DNA of 48,532 bases from GWF2-38-10 sp964527595 (GCA_964527595.1 CAZGPI010000009.1:1-48532); one strand, 5' to 3'; positions 1-9,860 are shown, numbered from the stretch's first letter. Notes: generated by a model from the letters alone, not told the origin. Translations and numbers: made by a program.

Positions 1-716
1 GCAACCGACATAAACATATAATCAACCATGGCCTGAATTTCATATTCAAATTTACCTGGCGCAATGGCCCGCAAAGCGGCCTCTTGAGCCAACGATGTCA
101 CCTGTACAGCATGATGAATAAGACTAACTTCATACTGATCCTTACATCTTCGCAGAGAATCAAGCGCCCAGGTTGCATCAACAATACGATCCTTAAGCCC
201 AGGAAGCCATGCATTAAATCGTTCAAATAATAAGCGATCAAGTCCCGAGCTTTCTCGATGAGAAGACATAATCGTAAAAACTTGTCCTCCGGAAAGCACG
301 AACGACCTCAAATCATCAAGAAGTGTAGCGTACTGTTCTTTCAATAAATCTGTCTTAAAAAAATAAGATTTTTCTGGAGCTCCAAGATGACGAATTGCAT
401 CAAAACCAATTTTTTTTGGTTCAAGCCCAACATGCACCGAGGTGGTCACCCACTTATCGCGCCGCTCCCCAAAACGTGGAACATAAAGAGTCGCATCTCC
501 ATCAAAATAACTAAAAGCGATCGCCGCTGGCTCGGTTATGCCGGTCAAATAATAAAATGAACTATCTTGCTTGAATGCATGACGAGGCCCTTCAAAATCG
601 GCGACCACCAACAAAGCAGATGGCCCTTGCCACCCATTCCGCTCCTGAATTGCCTCAAATAAACGACTTCTACGTTCAGCAAACAATGAATAATCTGTTG
701 GTGATTTAAAAAACAT
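1..716 (-). CDS. pepP: Xaa-Pro aminopeptidase (aminopeptidase P), N-terminal part, cut by window edge
   Basis: Open frame from ATG at 716 to the window edge with no stop, about 238 residues. It matches the N-terminal creatinase-like (AMP_N) domain of M24B aminopeptidase P: an early RRSRLFEAI helix, then SSFYYLTGITEPAAIAFSY, the usual 'FYYLTG..EP.A' strand-turn of this family, and later a long helix with the typical R..KD..E...I..A pattern leading to the missing metallopeptidase domain. The dinuclear-metal ligands lie outside the window. AAAGGATGAGGT precedes the ATG. It starts 77 bases after the lptD stop on the same strand and may be the last gene of the yidC-recR-lptD unit. The family removes N-terminal residues preceding proline in the cytoplasm. 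The family is fairly sure; whether the catalytic half is intact cannot be seen. Confidence 0.85.
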   Translation of the reverse strand, partial: MFFKSPTDYSLFAERRSRLFEAIQERNGWQGPSALLVVADFEGPRHAFKQDSSFYYLTGITEPAAIAFSYFDGDATLYVPRFGERRDKWVTTSVHVGLEPKKIGFDAIRHLGAPEKSYFFKTDLLKEQYATLLDDLRSFVLSGGQVFTIMSSHRESSGLDRLLFERFNAWLPGLKDRIVDATWALDSLRRCKDQYEVSLIHHAVQVTSLAQEAALRAIAPGKFEYEIQAMVDYMFMSV

Positions 717-793
717 ACCTCATCCTTTCTCTTAATCTACATTCCCCTGGTAGTGTAGCCGGAAATTAAATGGCATGTAAAGGAATCATGGCA

Positions 794-3202
794 TCATTCG
801 GTCTTTTTTATTGTTGGGATACCCCGAAATTTCTTAGCAAAAGATCCTAATGAATCGAGCCGTAGTGAAAAAACGAATGTATTTTCACTACGGTCAACAC
901 CATATTCTCGATATTTTTTTTGTTCAAAGCCAAAATAAAATCCCCAACAATGCCCATTGTAATCCAACCGTACACGATGAAGCAGCGGATGAATCTTACT
1001 CAACGAAGCAAAATGCTTACCCTTTTCAGAATAAAATTGGCTATCATAAAGCAAGGTTGCCTGCTTATTTAATGGAACCGCCAAATTAAGCGTAAGAAAA
1101 TGGGGTATATTTGACAACAACCCACGCGTCAATTGCGCTTGCCGGTTTTGGAAAAGATATCCAACCCCTATATGAAACTTGTCAAACAAAAACGTTGTTT
1201 GTACGTCAGATTGCAGGATCCGCTTATCTTTCCAGTCATATTCTTGCCCAAGAGACACAACCACAGGATCACCGCCAAAACTAATCTCGCCGCGAAAAGG
1301 AAGCATGAGACTATCACTTGTTCCCCGCCGCAAATAAAAAATTTCCTGCTGTTTATAAAAATCAACCCCTTGAGATAGATGCAAATCGGATTGTATTGGA
1401 CCAGCCGAAATATTATTTCTTACATGAAGCGATAATTCATTTTTTGGATAGGTTCGATCTCGACGATCAATATAAAACCAATGATCTTGGTAAAACTTTG
1501 GAATATATTCCCACTGCACCGTCGGCTGAAAAGAGTGCTGATAACTATCATCACCATTGTGCACCGCAAATTCGGGCAATGCCCATTCGGCACCATAATC
1601 TAAAAATAAACGATAGGCACCACGACCAAAAATGCCAGACTCCCAATTTTTTTTATCATAATGTTCATGTTGTTTAACATGACTTCTGAGTTGCATATGA
1701 GGCTGCATAAACAACTTAAATGTGTTATCACAAAGGCGAAATGAACGATGAATATTTCCTTTATAACAAAAACGTAACAAGTCAGCCTTTGCGAGTGGCA
1801 TTAATTCTTCTTCGGCAGCAAGCCGTGAATTAAAGTAAAAACTTTCATTTTTTTGTTGTCGATATAAAATCTGATCAAAAAACAAATCATGCCTATAGTG
1901 TACCCCAAGACCAATATCTTTATGCGAACAATTCCATTCGACATGGGGAAAATATGCAACCGTTACACGATCTTCTCGTTCTTTTTTTTCAAATGTCTGA
2001 ACCGCCTTATGCTGATCTTGAATCGCTTGTCGGTCAAACACAGGCTTAAGGCGATCATGTTCTTCTGTGGTTAAGTCAGAAAAAATTTTAATATTTGTTT
2101 TTGCATTGTCAATTTTCATTTCAACTAAATCACGCGACCAAAGAGAACGTAAAATCCATGAATTATTAAAGGTATCATCTACATCATCTAAGCTATTGCC
2201 AAACGTATATCCAATACGCTTATCGGTACCAAAATCAACACGAGCCAAACTCGAAAATCTTCCTGAACCAAAAACATTATCTTCTGAGTGAAAGTCTTTG
2301 CCAGAAACCCAATAGCGTCGAGCGGTTGCCTCGCAAACCTCTCCTTTTTTTTGGATAAAAGATTTTCGCACAATTGCATACCACCAATTTGCGATGGTAA
2401 AATTATCCATTGCTCTTGCCCAGCGCAACTCATCCAAAAAAACAATGCCACGTTTTTCACGCCAATCAACACCAATGGTAGTATCACAATGGCGATTAAT
2501 ATTCCAATAATAGTCTTGTTTCGCCCCGAGCCCAAACTCATAATCGTATGAAAATTTTGGCATTAAAAAACCAGATTTTGAGCTCCCTTGGATAGGAAAA
2601 ACCATGCGAGGCAATATAAACAATGGAAGTCGCCCAACCTTAAAAATAAGATTCGACGCTTTGATTAGATAGCTACCATGCATCATAGCCCGTTGCGCCT
2701 TAAAGTGCCAGTGCGGCTCTTCTTCATCACATGGTGTATAAATCATGTCATTCATAGACCAATCTGTTTCATTAAGTTTTTCAGCGCGTGATGCCGACAA
2801 ATATCCTTCGTCAACATGAATACTAATCTTATCGGCATAACCCGTTTTTTTAGTAAAATCTAAAAATAATTGATCGGCCAAAATGACAAAATCTTTATTT
2901 TCTAATGAAACAGGGCCATTTTCGGTTTTATTGGCAAGCAGGGTCCCCTTGGTTTTATCCAGTTCGACATGGTCTGCCCACAAATGATATTTTTGATCTA
3001 CAAGCACTTCAACCGCACCATCAAAAACAAATATGGTTTTATTAATTATACGCTGTTGAGAACTCTTAATGTGCAATTGCTTGATAGATTTAACAAATCC
3101 AGGCGCTGCCGATTGTAATGAAAACGACAGAGTGGCGCCCAATAACAAGACGCCAGCCATCAACAATATTCGATATTTTTTTTTGTAATCACACGTAGCC
3201 AA
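794..3202 (-). CDS. lptD: LPS-assembly outer-membrane protein LptD
   Basis: Outer-membrane beta-barrel that inserts lipopolysaccharide into the outer leaflet. After a hydrophobic signal segment (MAGVLLLGATLSFSLQSA) comes an OstA_N-like beta-jellyroll with the repeated pattern of 'F.G.V.V......L.AD...LD'. Then follows the family hallmark stretch GRLPLFILPRMVFPIQ, a SGFLMPKFSYDYEFG segment and the YYWNINRHCDTTIGVDW strand, and a long barrel region rich in aromatic strands. A CDEEEPHWHFKA segment matches the usual Cys before the W.l.A strand. The frame is open back to 3307, overlapping recR by 83 bases. I prefer a TTG start at 3202 with GGGGG just upstream, just before the signal segment; TTG at 3214 or ATG at 3160 (which would truncate the signal segment) are alternatives. 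Its presence implies an LPS-type outer membrane. It is downstream of recR in an apparent yidC-recR-lptD unit. Confidence 0.9.
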   Translation of the reverse strand: MATCDYKKKYRILLMAGVLLLGATLSFSLQSAAPGFVKSIKQLHIKSSQQRIINKTIFVFDGAVEVLVDQKYHLWADHVELDKTKGTLLANKTENGPVSLENKDFVILADQLFLDFTKKTGYADKISIHVDEGYLSASRAEKLNETDWSMNDMIYTPCDEEEPHWHFKAQRAMMHGSYLIKASNLIFKVGRLPLFILPRMVFPIQGSSKSGFLMPKFSYDYEFGLGAKQDYYWNINRHCDTTIGVDWREKRGIVFLDELRWARAMDNFTIANWWYAIVRKSFIQKKGEVCEATARRYWVSGKDFHSEDNVFGSGRFSSLARVDFGTDKRIGYTFGNSLDDVDDTFNNSWILRSLWSRDLVEMKIDNAKTNIKIFSDLTTEEHDRLKPVFDRQAIQDQHKAVQTFEKKEREDRVTVAYFPHVEWNCSHKDIGLGVHYRHDLFFDQILYRQQKNESFYFNSRLAAEEELMPLAKADLLRFCYKGNIHRSFRLCDNTFKLFMQPHMQLRSHVKQHEHYDKKNWESGIFGRGAYRLFLDYGAEWALPEFAVHNGDDSYQHSFQPTVQWEYIPKFYQDHWFYIDRRDRTYPKNELSLHVRNNISAGPIQSDLHLSQGVDFYKQQEIFYLRRGTSDSLMLPFRGEISFGGDPVVVSLGQEYDWKDKRILQSDVQTTFLFDKFHIGVGYLFQNRQAQLTRGLLSNIPHFLTLNLAVPLNKQATLLYDSQFYSEKGKHFASLSKIHPLLHRVRLDYNGHCWGFYFGFEQKKYREYGVDRSENTFVFSLRLDSLGSFAKKFRGIPTIKKTE

Positions 3203-3224
3203 ATCAACCCCCAAACTATTCGGT

Positions 3225-3827
3225 TTAAAATGGTTGACGCCCAAGTAACGCCTTGGAAATGGTAACACGATCCATATACTCCAGGCTTGCCCCAGTTGGA
3301 ACACCACTAGCCAGGCGAGAAACTTTTAGCGGAAGCTTACTTATTTTAGTATGAATATAACTTGCCGTTGCTTCACCTTCAGGAGTCGGGTTTGTCGCAA
3401 AAATCAGCTCATCAACTTCATTTGACGTCAATCGTACAAGCAACTGCTTAACCGTTAAATGGTCTGGCCCAATACCTTCTAGTGGGCACAATGCACCACC
3501 AAGAACGTGGTAGACACCACGATACTCACCAGAGGTTTCAAGGGCCCAAAGATCATGCCATGTTTCAACGACACAAATTACCCGCCGATCACGTTTCTCT
3601 GAAGAACAAATTGAGCATTGATCTTGATTTTCTGTCCAATTGAAGCATACAAGACAAGGCTTAATCTGTTTTTTTGCCTCTAAAATTGTTTGGCAAAAAG
3701 CTTCGACATTCTTATCATCGCTCGTCAAAAAATGAGATGCTACACGATAAATGTTTTTTGATGCCAAATAAGGAACGCGCTGCAATTGCCGAATGAGTTT
3801 TTGTAATGCTGGTAATTGAGTGATCAT
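3225..3827 (-). CDS. recR: Recombination mediator RecR
   Basis: About 200 residues, the family's usual length. RecR forms a ring clamp with RecO/RecF that loads RecA at single-stranded gaps. Visible in order: an N-terminal helix-hairpin-helix region (LPALQKLIRQLQRVP), a four-cysteine zinc finger (CLVC...CSIC, near residues 58-76), and a Toprim domain with VICVVETWHDLWALE, then the HVLGGALCPLEGIGPD loop and an EGEATASYI helix. ATG at 3827 follows AGGG; an in-frame TTG lies one codon upstream. The stop lies 22 bases from the preferred lptD start and the gene begins 17 bases after the yidC stop, so yidC-recR-lptD look co-transcribed. The call is secure. Confidence 0.96.
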   Translation of the reverse strand: MITQLPALQKLIRQLQRVPYLASKNIYRVASHFLTSDDKNVEAFCQTILEAKKQIKPCLVCFNWTENQDQCSICSSEKRDRRVICVVETWHDLWALETSGEYRGVYHVLGGALCPLEGIGPDHLTVKQLLVRLTSNEVDELIFATNPTPEGEATASYIHTKISKLPLKVSRLASGVPTGASLEYMDRVTISKALLGRQPF

Positions 3828-3844
3828 CAAAACCCTACGCCGCG

Positions 3845-5485
3845 TTAGCGGTAAACAAGCTTTCTCAAGTAATCTTCACCAATTGTAACAACGTTGTTAA
3901 CCAACCAATAGAGGACTAATCCCGCGGCCGCCTTGGCAAAGAAAACGGTAAAAACAAGCGTCATAAACATCATTATTACTCGTTGCTTTTCATCGGTTGT
4001 TGGTGTCATTAATTGTTGCCACAACATCGATGCTCCCATTAAAATTGGCAGCACATAATAAGGATCCTTGGTCGAAAGATCAATAATCCATCCATAAAAT
4101 GGTGCATTATAAAGATTAATATAGTTGCCCAATACACGGAATAGAGCGAACAAAATTGGCAACTGAATAAGCATCGGCAAACACCCAAGAACTGGCGTTG
4201 CGGTTGAAAGGTTATGTTCTTGATGAAATTTCATCAATTCGTCATGTTGCATCTTTACATCATGGCGATACTTAACACGAATCTTCTGAATTGTTGGCTG
4301 AAACTTTTGATAAATTTCCATCTTGCGGCGACTATAAACAGATAATGGTATCAGAGGGATACGTAAAAGAGTCGCAAGTCCCAAAATGGCCAATCCATAG
4401 TTTCCAAAATAATTTACCAAATATTCAAGAAGCTTTAACAACCACTTGCAAACAAATGATAACCACCCAAAAGCCATAAGGTCATCTAATCGGTCATCAA
4501 CCGCAGTTAAATTTTCAAGCGCTTTTGGCCCCATGTAAAATGACATGGTCCATGCTTTCTTTTCACTAACTAAACCGCTCTCTAAAATTGCATATACTTC
4601 TTTTTGAGGGGTGTCACCAGGTTTTACTGCCGGAACATTGATTTGTTTAATGTATGAACGTTGAGCAAATTGAGATGCATCACGAACAAGCACATGCGCA
4701 AAATATTTATCTTCGGCACCAAAAAGTGCGGTACTTATGTCCAGAGGCCAAGCCAAACCATCTGCCTTTTCAAGATCAACTTTTTCAACAACATTCTTTG
4801 CTTTATCAAGCGAAACAACGCCAATAGCATCATCAGCTATCTCTTTAATAAAAGGTGCTGGAACAAAAAGACGCATGCGCGTCGCCTTAACATCGGTGCC
4901 TTTTGGCTCAACGGCAACGGTTACATCTATTTGATAGCTGTCATGATGTAAGGTATATATTTTCTTGAGAAGCCACTGATCGGTTTCAGCTTGATACGTA
5001 ACAACGTCGATCTTCTTTTCATCATTTTTTTCGTTATTAATCAACGTATATACAAATGGTGTCTTATCATCAAGCGCCAACAGGAAACAAGATTTTTGCT
5101 TTGCCTCTGCGGTTGCAATACCATAATCGCTTATCGTACGCAATGGAGCGCCATCCTTGCCTTTATGTTCTTTAAACGATAAATCTGTTATAGCGCCACC
5201 CTGATTGGAAAACGTTACCTTAAGATGCGGAGTCTCAACGGTAGCAAGTGCGACAGGAGCTTGCTCATCACCAAATGCAACTTTTGTATCGAGTGGACGA
5301 TAAAAATCCTGAACCGAAAGCACTTTTGCTGGCTGGTTTGGCACCCCTTGTTGTTGGGCTGCAACTGCTACCGGGCCACTAGTTGTGGTGGACGGTTGCT
5401 GTAAATTGCGACCAAAATACCACTGAATTCCCCATACCGTAGCTATTGATAAAAGTACCGTAAACCAAAATTTCTTATCCATCAT
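3845..5485 (-). CDS. yidC: Membrane protein insertase YidC
   Basis: Inserts proteins into the inner membrane, alone or with SecYEG. An N-terminal membrane anchor (KFWFTVLLSIATVWGIQWYF) is followed by a low-complexity Thr/Ala/Gln linker and a large beta-sandwich periplasmic domain (roughly residues 65-340, with HLKVTFSNQGGAITDLSFK). That architecture is Gram-negative. The C-terminal insertase core has the expected TM set: NYGLAILGLATLLRIPLIPL with the conserved Arg in the groove, the K-rich cytoplasmic hairpin, LGCLPMLIQLPILFALFRVL, and a final TM with LVLYWLVNNVVTI. The frame opens with a GTG at 5500, but ATG at 5485 has GAGGA upstream. There is no rnpA or rpmH beside it, unlike the common order. 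Confidence in function is high. Confidence 0.96.
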   Translation of the reverse strand: MMDKKFWFTVLLSIATVWGIQWYFGRNLQQPSTTTSGPVAVAAQQQGVPNQPAKVLSVQDFYRPLDTKVAFGDEQAPVALATVETPHLKVTFSNQGGAITDLSFKEHKGKDGAPLRTISDYGIATAEAKQKSCFLLALDDKTPFVYTLINNEKNDEKKIDVVTYQAETDQWLLKKIYTLHHDSYQIDVTVAVEPKGTDVKATRMRLFVPAPFIKEIADDAIGVVSLDKAKNVVEKVDLEKADGLAWPLDISTALFGAEDKYFAHVLVRDASQFAQRSYIKQINVPAVKPGDTPQKEVYAILESGLVSEKKAWTMSFYMGPKALENLTAVDDRLDDLMAFGWLSFVCKWLLKLLEYLVNYFGNYGLAILGLATLLRIPLIPLSVYSRRKMEIYQKFQPTIQKIRVKYRHDVKMQHDELMKFHQEHNLSTATPVLGCLPMLIQLPILFALFRVLGNYINLYNAPFYGWIIDLSTKDPYYVLPILMGASMLWQQLMTPTTDEKQRVIMMFMTLVFTVFFAKAAAGLVLYWLVNNVVTIGEDYLRKLVYR

Positions 5486-5795
5486 TTGCTCAATCCTCAC
5501 GAAATTAAATTAATCTATATAACTATACACTGAGCGCCTTGCTCGACATAAACGAAGCTGAAGTCTAACAAAGAATTCTCAATCTCGCTAGTTTCTCTTT
5601 GCGTTCATAACCAGGCAATAACAACACCATTAGTACTAACTGCAATTCTTATCAAAATAAAACCACCTAAAGACGTCTCCCTTTAACATTTTCTTCAAAA
5701 AATGGCACATTGGGCTACACTAAGTAGGCTTAAGGTCAAATGACCGATTGGGTAATAAAATAAATACCAGATTTTGACATAATTGAGGGATGAGT
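5486..5795. other. Divergent intergenic region between yidC and bamD
   Basis: About 310 bases without a supported gene. It must carry promoters for yidC (leftward) and bamD (rightward), but I see no box pair close enough to consensus to assign. A short perfect inverted repeat, GGTCA-AA-TGACC, lies at 5734-5745, about 50 bases before the bamD start, and could be a protein-binding site. A small frame on the minus strand here mostly overlaps bamD and is not credible. Confidence 0.4.
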
Positions 5796-6575
5796 ATGAA
5801 TTTTCTTGGTAACCGAATAAACACATTAAAGTATGCACTCTTAATTTGCATCTTAGCCGTTATCGCTGGATGTGCTAAACAAAAGAAAAAAGAAGAAATG
5901 ACCTTTGATGAGCTCCGGCACAAAGCATTTGCTTGCCTTGAAAAAAACCATCGCGATGATGCCGCTGAATACTTAGAACAAATTATCGCGCAACACCCAG
6001 ACCGTTCGGACGTCGCCAAGTATAAATTACTGCTCGCTGAAGTGTATTTCAAAACAGGTAAATATCCATCAGCATTTGAATTATACGACCATTACAACCA
6101 ATTTTACCCATCGGATGCACGAGCAGAATATGCAAAATATCGCTCGGTCCTTGCAAAATTCTATCAAACACTCCGCTCCGATTGTGACCAATCACAAACC
6201 GAAGAAACGGTAAAACTGTGCCAAGAATACCTTGATGTCCCTACCTACAAAAAATATGCTAACGATGTTACCGATATCAATAAAACGTGCGAACACAAGC
6301 TGGTTGATAAAGAAATTTACGTCTTTAATTTTTACCTAAAACAAGGTGAATATGAAGCGGCCAGCGGTCGACTCAAACATTTGCGCGAAGCCTTTTTACC
6401 CAAAAACCAAGCACTCGACGCACGTATGCTATACCTTGAAAGCCAACTAGCCCAAAAACAAAAAAATCTTGCGCTTGTTAAAGAAAATCTCGAAAAACTC
6501 AGCAATCAGTATCCTGATTCTCAATTCACACCAATGACGCAAGCACTAATGACTAAGCAAAGCTTCTTGTTTTAG
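5796..6575 (+). CDS. bamD: Outer membrane assembly lipoprotein BamD-like
   Basis: Lipoprotein of the BAM complex that, with BamA, folds outer-membrane beta-barrels. A signal peptide ends in a lipobox (LAVIAGC), predicting lipidation. The mature part is helical tetratricopeptide repeats: FDELRHKAFACLEKNHRDDA, then YLEQIIAQHPDRSDVAKYKL, then VYFKTGKYPSAFELYDHYNQ followed by FYPSD, the typical BamD 'A...Y..F...YP.S..A..A.y' repeat. The length (about 260) is family-typical. ATG at 5796 has GAGG seven bases upstream; the in-frame ATG at 5790 sits directly on the GAGG and is unlikely. yraN follows after 15 bases. A generic TPR lipoprotein is the alternative, but lptD nearby favours BamD. Confidence 0.85.
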   Translation: MNFLGNRINTLKYALLICILAVIAGCAKQKKKEEMTFDELRHKAFACLEKNHRDDAAEYLEQIIAQHPDRSDVAKYKLLLAEVYFKTGKYPSAFELYDHYNQFYPSDARAEYAKYRSVLAKFYQTLRSDCDQSQTEETVKLCQEYLDVPTYKKYANDVTDINKTCEHKLVDKEIYVFNFYLKQGEYEAASGRLKHLREAFLPKNQALDARMLYLESQLAQKQKNLALVKENLEKLSNQYPDSQFTPMTQALMTKQSFLF

Positions 6576-6590
6576 GGATACCTGATTCAT

Positions 6591-6953
6591 ATGATCACAC
6601 CAAGACGCACATTTGGAAACCAAGGCGAAGACGCCGTCACAAAATGGATTATTGAACGCGGATTTACCATCCTTGCTCGCAACTATCAAACACGAATGGG
6701 CGAAGTTGATATTATCGCCACCAAGGGTGAAGTGGTTGCGTTTATCGAGGTCAAGACACGAAAATCGGCTCTTTTTCCTATTTCAAACACCATAACCATT
6801 ACCAAGCAAAGACGCATAGCTAAAGCAGCCATTTCATTTGTACTTCAACATAAAATTCGCGAAAGAGTTTTACGTTTTGATGTTGCAACCCTTACCACCT
6901 CATCGCCAGGTGAATATGATATTACCTATATCGAAAATGCTTTTACGGTATAA
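6591..6953 (+). CDS. yraN: YraN-family (UPF0102) endonuclease-like protein
   Basis: 120 residues, the usual size for this restriction-endonuclease-fold family. The hallmark sequence is complete: GNQGEDAVTKWIIERGFTIL, then ARNYQTRMGEVDIIA, then VVAFIEVKTRKS. The Glu and Asp of GE.D together with the E.K of IEVKTRK form the PD-(D/E)XK-like metal site. A basic RRIAKAA helix follows. The cellular role of the family is unsettled (linked to DNA processing). It follows bamD after 15 bases. Its 3' end overlaps the convergent gene on the other strand by 11 bases, with no room for a separate terminator. Confidence 0.93.
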   Translation: MITPRRTFGNQGEDAVTKWIIERGFTILARNYQTRMGEVDIIATKGEVVAFIEVKTRKSALFPISNTITITKQRRIAKAAISFVLQHKIRERVLRFDVATLTTSSPGEYDITYIENAFTV

Positions 6954-7902
6954 GCTGGAGCCAGTCTCGCACCTCTTTTTTGTCCATATCATAAACGGCT
7001 AGATCTTGTTCTTTTTTTAAAACGATACAATATTCCAAAAGCACTTCATCAAAACCATAATCAAACGCTGCTTTTTTAGCGGTCAGCTTTCTTAATAAAG
7101 CATCTTGATTATCTGCGGAATCTACCATTAGCTGCATCATTTCTTTCCATATTTGAACATCTTGATGACGAGCAGCCCATGCTCCCGCCAAAGCACAAAA
7201 CTTACCGGCAGGAACCCACTTTGAATGGCGTTGCCATGGCGAAGTCCAAACCTTCCCAATGTAAAATAAAAAGTCCTTATTTGACGTCGTAAGCCATTGG
7301 TCGATCATGTTAATACTATCATATTTTGATATCGGCGAAGTATCAGCGTCTCTCATAAACGCAACACCAACACATGGATCAAAAATCGCAAGATCTCTTG
7401 TTATCGCCACAAATAATGATTGATGACAATAAACATCATTTTTTTCTAAAAACGTAGGGAAACAGCATTGAACAAACTGAACATGCTTGTCGGCCTTAAT
7501 TTTTTCGAACAGTATTTTTAATGCCTCTGTTTCTGTTTTGTCTGGAACAAAAAGAGATGCATCATAATATATGCGTAAAATCCAATCTGGATAAAATTCA
7601 TGCACCGTTGTAAGCAATTTTTCTAGCCCCTCGGTATACCTGACAAGCGGTCGCCCTCTTGCCTTTGACCTAAACAAGCACACACTGATAACTTTTAGTA
7701 ACGCACCATCTTTCTGCACCCTTAATTCTTCATTCGTTGGCCAAGAATGCAAATAGCATTGTAAATCTTCGTGCCAAAGTTCCTTTGGCCATGCATCATG
7801 CGTAAAACTCGAAAAAGTAGCATCATTATTTTGCTCAGCATATCCAATTGGTAGAAAAAACAATGAACTGAATAAGCAAGCTAAAACAATCCGAATCTTC
7901 AT
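6943..7902 (-). CDS. Secreted GT-A-like glycosyltransferase family protein, tandem copy 3
   Basis: First 22 residues form a signal peptide (MKIRIVLACLFSSLFFLPIG then YA). The mature protein opens with a block shared by all three copies (DAWPKELWHEDLQCYLHSWP). Next come DWILRIYYDASLFVP and FMRDADTSPISKYD, where R-D-A-D has the context of a metal-binding DXD motif in GT-A glycosyltransferases, then WLTTSNKDFLFY, a G.W..RH segment (AGAWAARHQD) and a late FDEVLLEYCIVL. This order of motifs suggests a GT-A fold that would transfer a sugar from a nucleotide donor, but I cannot name the family. ATG at 7902 (GGGG upstream) overlaps the stop of the preceding copy as ATGA, so translation is probably coupled. 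The frame is open further upstream, but that would bury the signal peptide. The acceptor is unknown. Confidence 0.6.
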   Translation of the reverse strand: MKIRIVLACLFSSLFFLPIGYAEQNNDATFSSFTHDAWPKELWHEDLQCYLHSWPTNEELRVQKDGALLKVISVCLFRSKARGRPLVRYTEGLEKLLTTVHEFYPDWILRIYYDASLFVPDKTETEALKILFEKIKADKHVQFVQCCFPTFLEKNDVYCHQSLFVAITRDLAIFDPCVGVAFMRDADTSPISKYDSINMIDQWLTTSNKDFLFYIGKVWTSPWQRHSKWVPAGKFCALAGAWAARHQDVQIWKEMMQLMVDSADNQDALLRKLTAKKAAFDYGFDEVLLEYCIVLKKEQDLAVYDMDKKEVRDWLQLIP

Positions 7903-9860
7903 GTCGCATCCCCATTTTGTTTTATAAATGCGTTTACAATATGGGGCTGAAGCCAATTGCGCACCTCTTTTTTGTCCATATCATAAACAGCAATATCTTG
8001 TTCTTTTTTTAAAACAATGCAACAAGCCAAGAGCGCCTCGTCAAAACCATAACCACAGAATGTTCCTAGTTGGCATATCTTTCGTAAAAATGCTTCTGGA
8101 TTATTTGCAGAATCTATCAAAAACTGCATCATTTCCTTCCAAATTACAATGTCTTGATGGCGAGCTGCCCATGCTCCACCTAAGGGACAAAATTTACCAG
8201 CAGGGACCCATTTATAATGTCTTTGCCACGGAGAAGTCCAAATCTTTTGAATATAAAATAAAAAATCTTTATTTGACGTCGTAAGCCACTGTTCGATCTT
8301 ATTAATATTATCATATTGCGATATCGGTGAAATATCAGCATCTCTCATAAACGCAACTTCAACACTTGGATCAAAAATCGCAAGGAATCTTGTTATCATC
8401 CCAAATAATGATTGATGACAATAAATATCATTTTTTTCTAAAAACGTAGGGAAATGGTATTGCACAAGCTGAACATGCTTGTCTGTCTTAAGTTTTTCGA
8501 ACAGTGATTTGCATCCCTCTGCTTCAGTATTGTCTGGGACAAAAAGAGATGCGTCATAGTATACGCGCAAAATCCAATCGGGGTAAAATTCATGCACCGT
8601 TTTAAGCAATTTTTCTAGCCCATCTGTATATTTGGTAAGCGATCTAGTTTGTTTTTGCCTAAATAAACAGGTGCTGATAACTTTTAGTAATGCACCATCT
8701 TTCTGTAATCTTAATGCTTCATTTGTTGGCCAAGAGTGCAAATAGCATTGTAAATCTTCGTGCCAAAGTTCCTTTGGCCATGCATCATGCGTAAAACTTG
8801 AAAACGTAGAATCGTTAATCTGTTCAGCATATCCAATTGGTAGAAAAAATAATGAGCTGAATAGGCAAACTAAAACAATGCTAATCTTCATATCGCATCC
8901 CCATCTTGAATCAAGCTTTGCATCTTTTTGGTTACATTGCTGTAAATTGCTATGTCTTTTTGCCTTTTTAAAACGATACAATAATTCAAAAGAAATTCAT
9001 CTACACCTCGCGAACAACTTTGCCTATTCCAAAAAGTTTTTATTGCTGAATTCGGGTTACAAACAACATCAATCAAAATCGCCAACATTTCCTGCCAAAG
9101 AACGATACCTTGATGCCTTGCCGCCCACATACCGGCAAATCCGTAAATTCCATCTTCAGAAAGCCACGGAAAACAATACTTGCCTATATGATTTTCATTA
9201 TGATAAAACCAAAAATCTTTATTTGTTGTTGTAAGCCACATATCAATTTTTTTTTTGTCATATATAGATAAACCCATGTCGATATCGCGCATAAATGAAG
9301 CTGTAATTGCAGGATCAAAAACAGCCAAAAATCTTACTAAGGTTCCGAATAAAGATTGATGATGGTAATTATCGCCATTTTCTGCAAATTTAGGAAAATA
9401 GTATTGTACTAATTGAACGCTCTTATCAGTCTTAATTTGTTCTAATGCAGACGAGCACAATTCTGTTTCACTTTCGCCAGGAACAAAAAGAGACGCATCA
9501 TAGTAGATACGTAATATCCAATCTGGAAAAACAGCATGAACATGCTCTATTAAACGCTTAAGACCATTAACATATATTAACACTTGATGGTTACCGCCAA
9601 AGGTTCCGCCTTGCCCTTTATTTCTTAATTTTAGCGGAGGCCTAAATAAACAAACGCTAATAACTTTTAGGAATGCACCATCTTTCTGTAATCTTAATGC
9701 TTCATTTGTTGGCCAAGAATGCAAATAGCATTGTAAATCTTCGTTCCAAAGTTCCTTTGGCCATGCATCATGCGTAAAGCTCGAAAACGTAGCATCGTTA
9801 TTCTGATCAACACATCTAATTGATAAAAAAAACAACGAACTAAGCAGACACGCTAAAATA
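7745..9860. repeat. Tandem gene duplication: near-identical 5' segments of three paralogues
   Basis: The 5' thirds of the three genes at 6943-9874 are nearly the same at DNA level. A segment starting with AAAGTTCCTTTGGCCATGCA and running into the following TCATGCGTAAA recurs near 7777, 8764 and 9744, at intervals of roughly 980-990 bases. The middles and 3' parts are far more divergent. This points to tandem duplication with later homogenisation of the signal peptide and first domain, or selection to keep them. These blocks could recombine to delete or add copies. Confidence 0.75.
7899..8891 (-). CDS. Secreted GT-A-like glycosyltransferase family protein, tandem copy 2
   Basis: Middle of three tandem paralogues, about 330 residues. 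The signal peptide MKISIVLVCLFSSLFFLPIG is nearly the same as in the next copy, and the first 60 mature residues differ from it at only a few positions. It has DWILRVYYDASLFVP, FMRDADISPISQYD (the DXD-like core), WVPAGKFCPLGGAWAARHQD and GFDEALLACCIVLK. It is closer to copy 3 than to copy 1, with the same KKEQDIAVYDMDKKEVR ending. ATG at 8891 overlaps the upstream stop as ATGA. An earlier in-frame ATG at 8981 would start inside copy 1 and lacks a signal peptide at its N-terminus. Export and enzymatic role are inferred from motifs only. Confidence 0.6.
   Translation of the reverse strand: MKISIVLVCLFSSLFFLPIGYAEQINDSTFSSFTHDAWPKELWHEDLQCYLHSWPTNEALRLQKDGALLKVISTCLFRQKQTRSLTKYTDGLEKLLKTVHEFYPDWILRVYYDASLFVPDNTEAEGCKSLFEKLKTDKHVQLVQYHFPTFLEKNDIYCHQSLFGMITRFLAIFDPSVEVAFMRDADISPISQYDNINKIEQWLTTSNKDFLFYIQKIWTSPWQRHYKWVPAGKFCPLGGAWAARHQDIVIWKEMMQFLIDSANNPEAFLRKICQLGTFCGYGFDEALLACCIVLKKEQDIAVYDMDKKEVRNWLQPHIVNAFIKQNGDAT

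Noticed and set aside
9700..9860. Regularly spaced similar blocks near 7.8, 8.8 and 9.7 kb as a possible CRISPR or mobile repeat
   Set aside because: Spacing near 985 bases matches gene length; they are the 5' ends of tandem paralogues.
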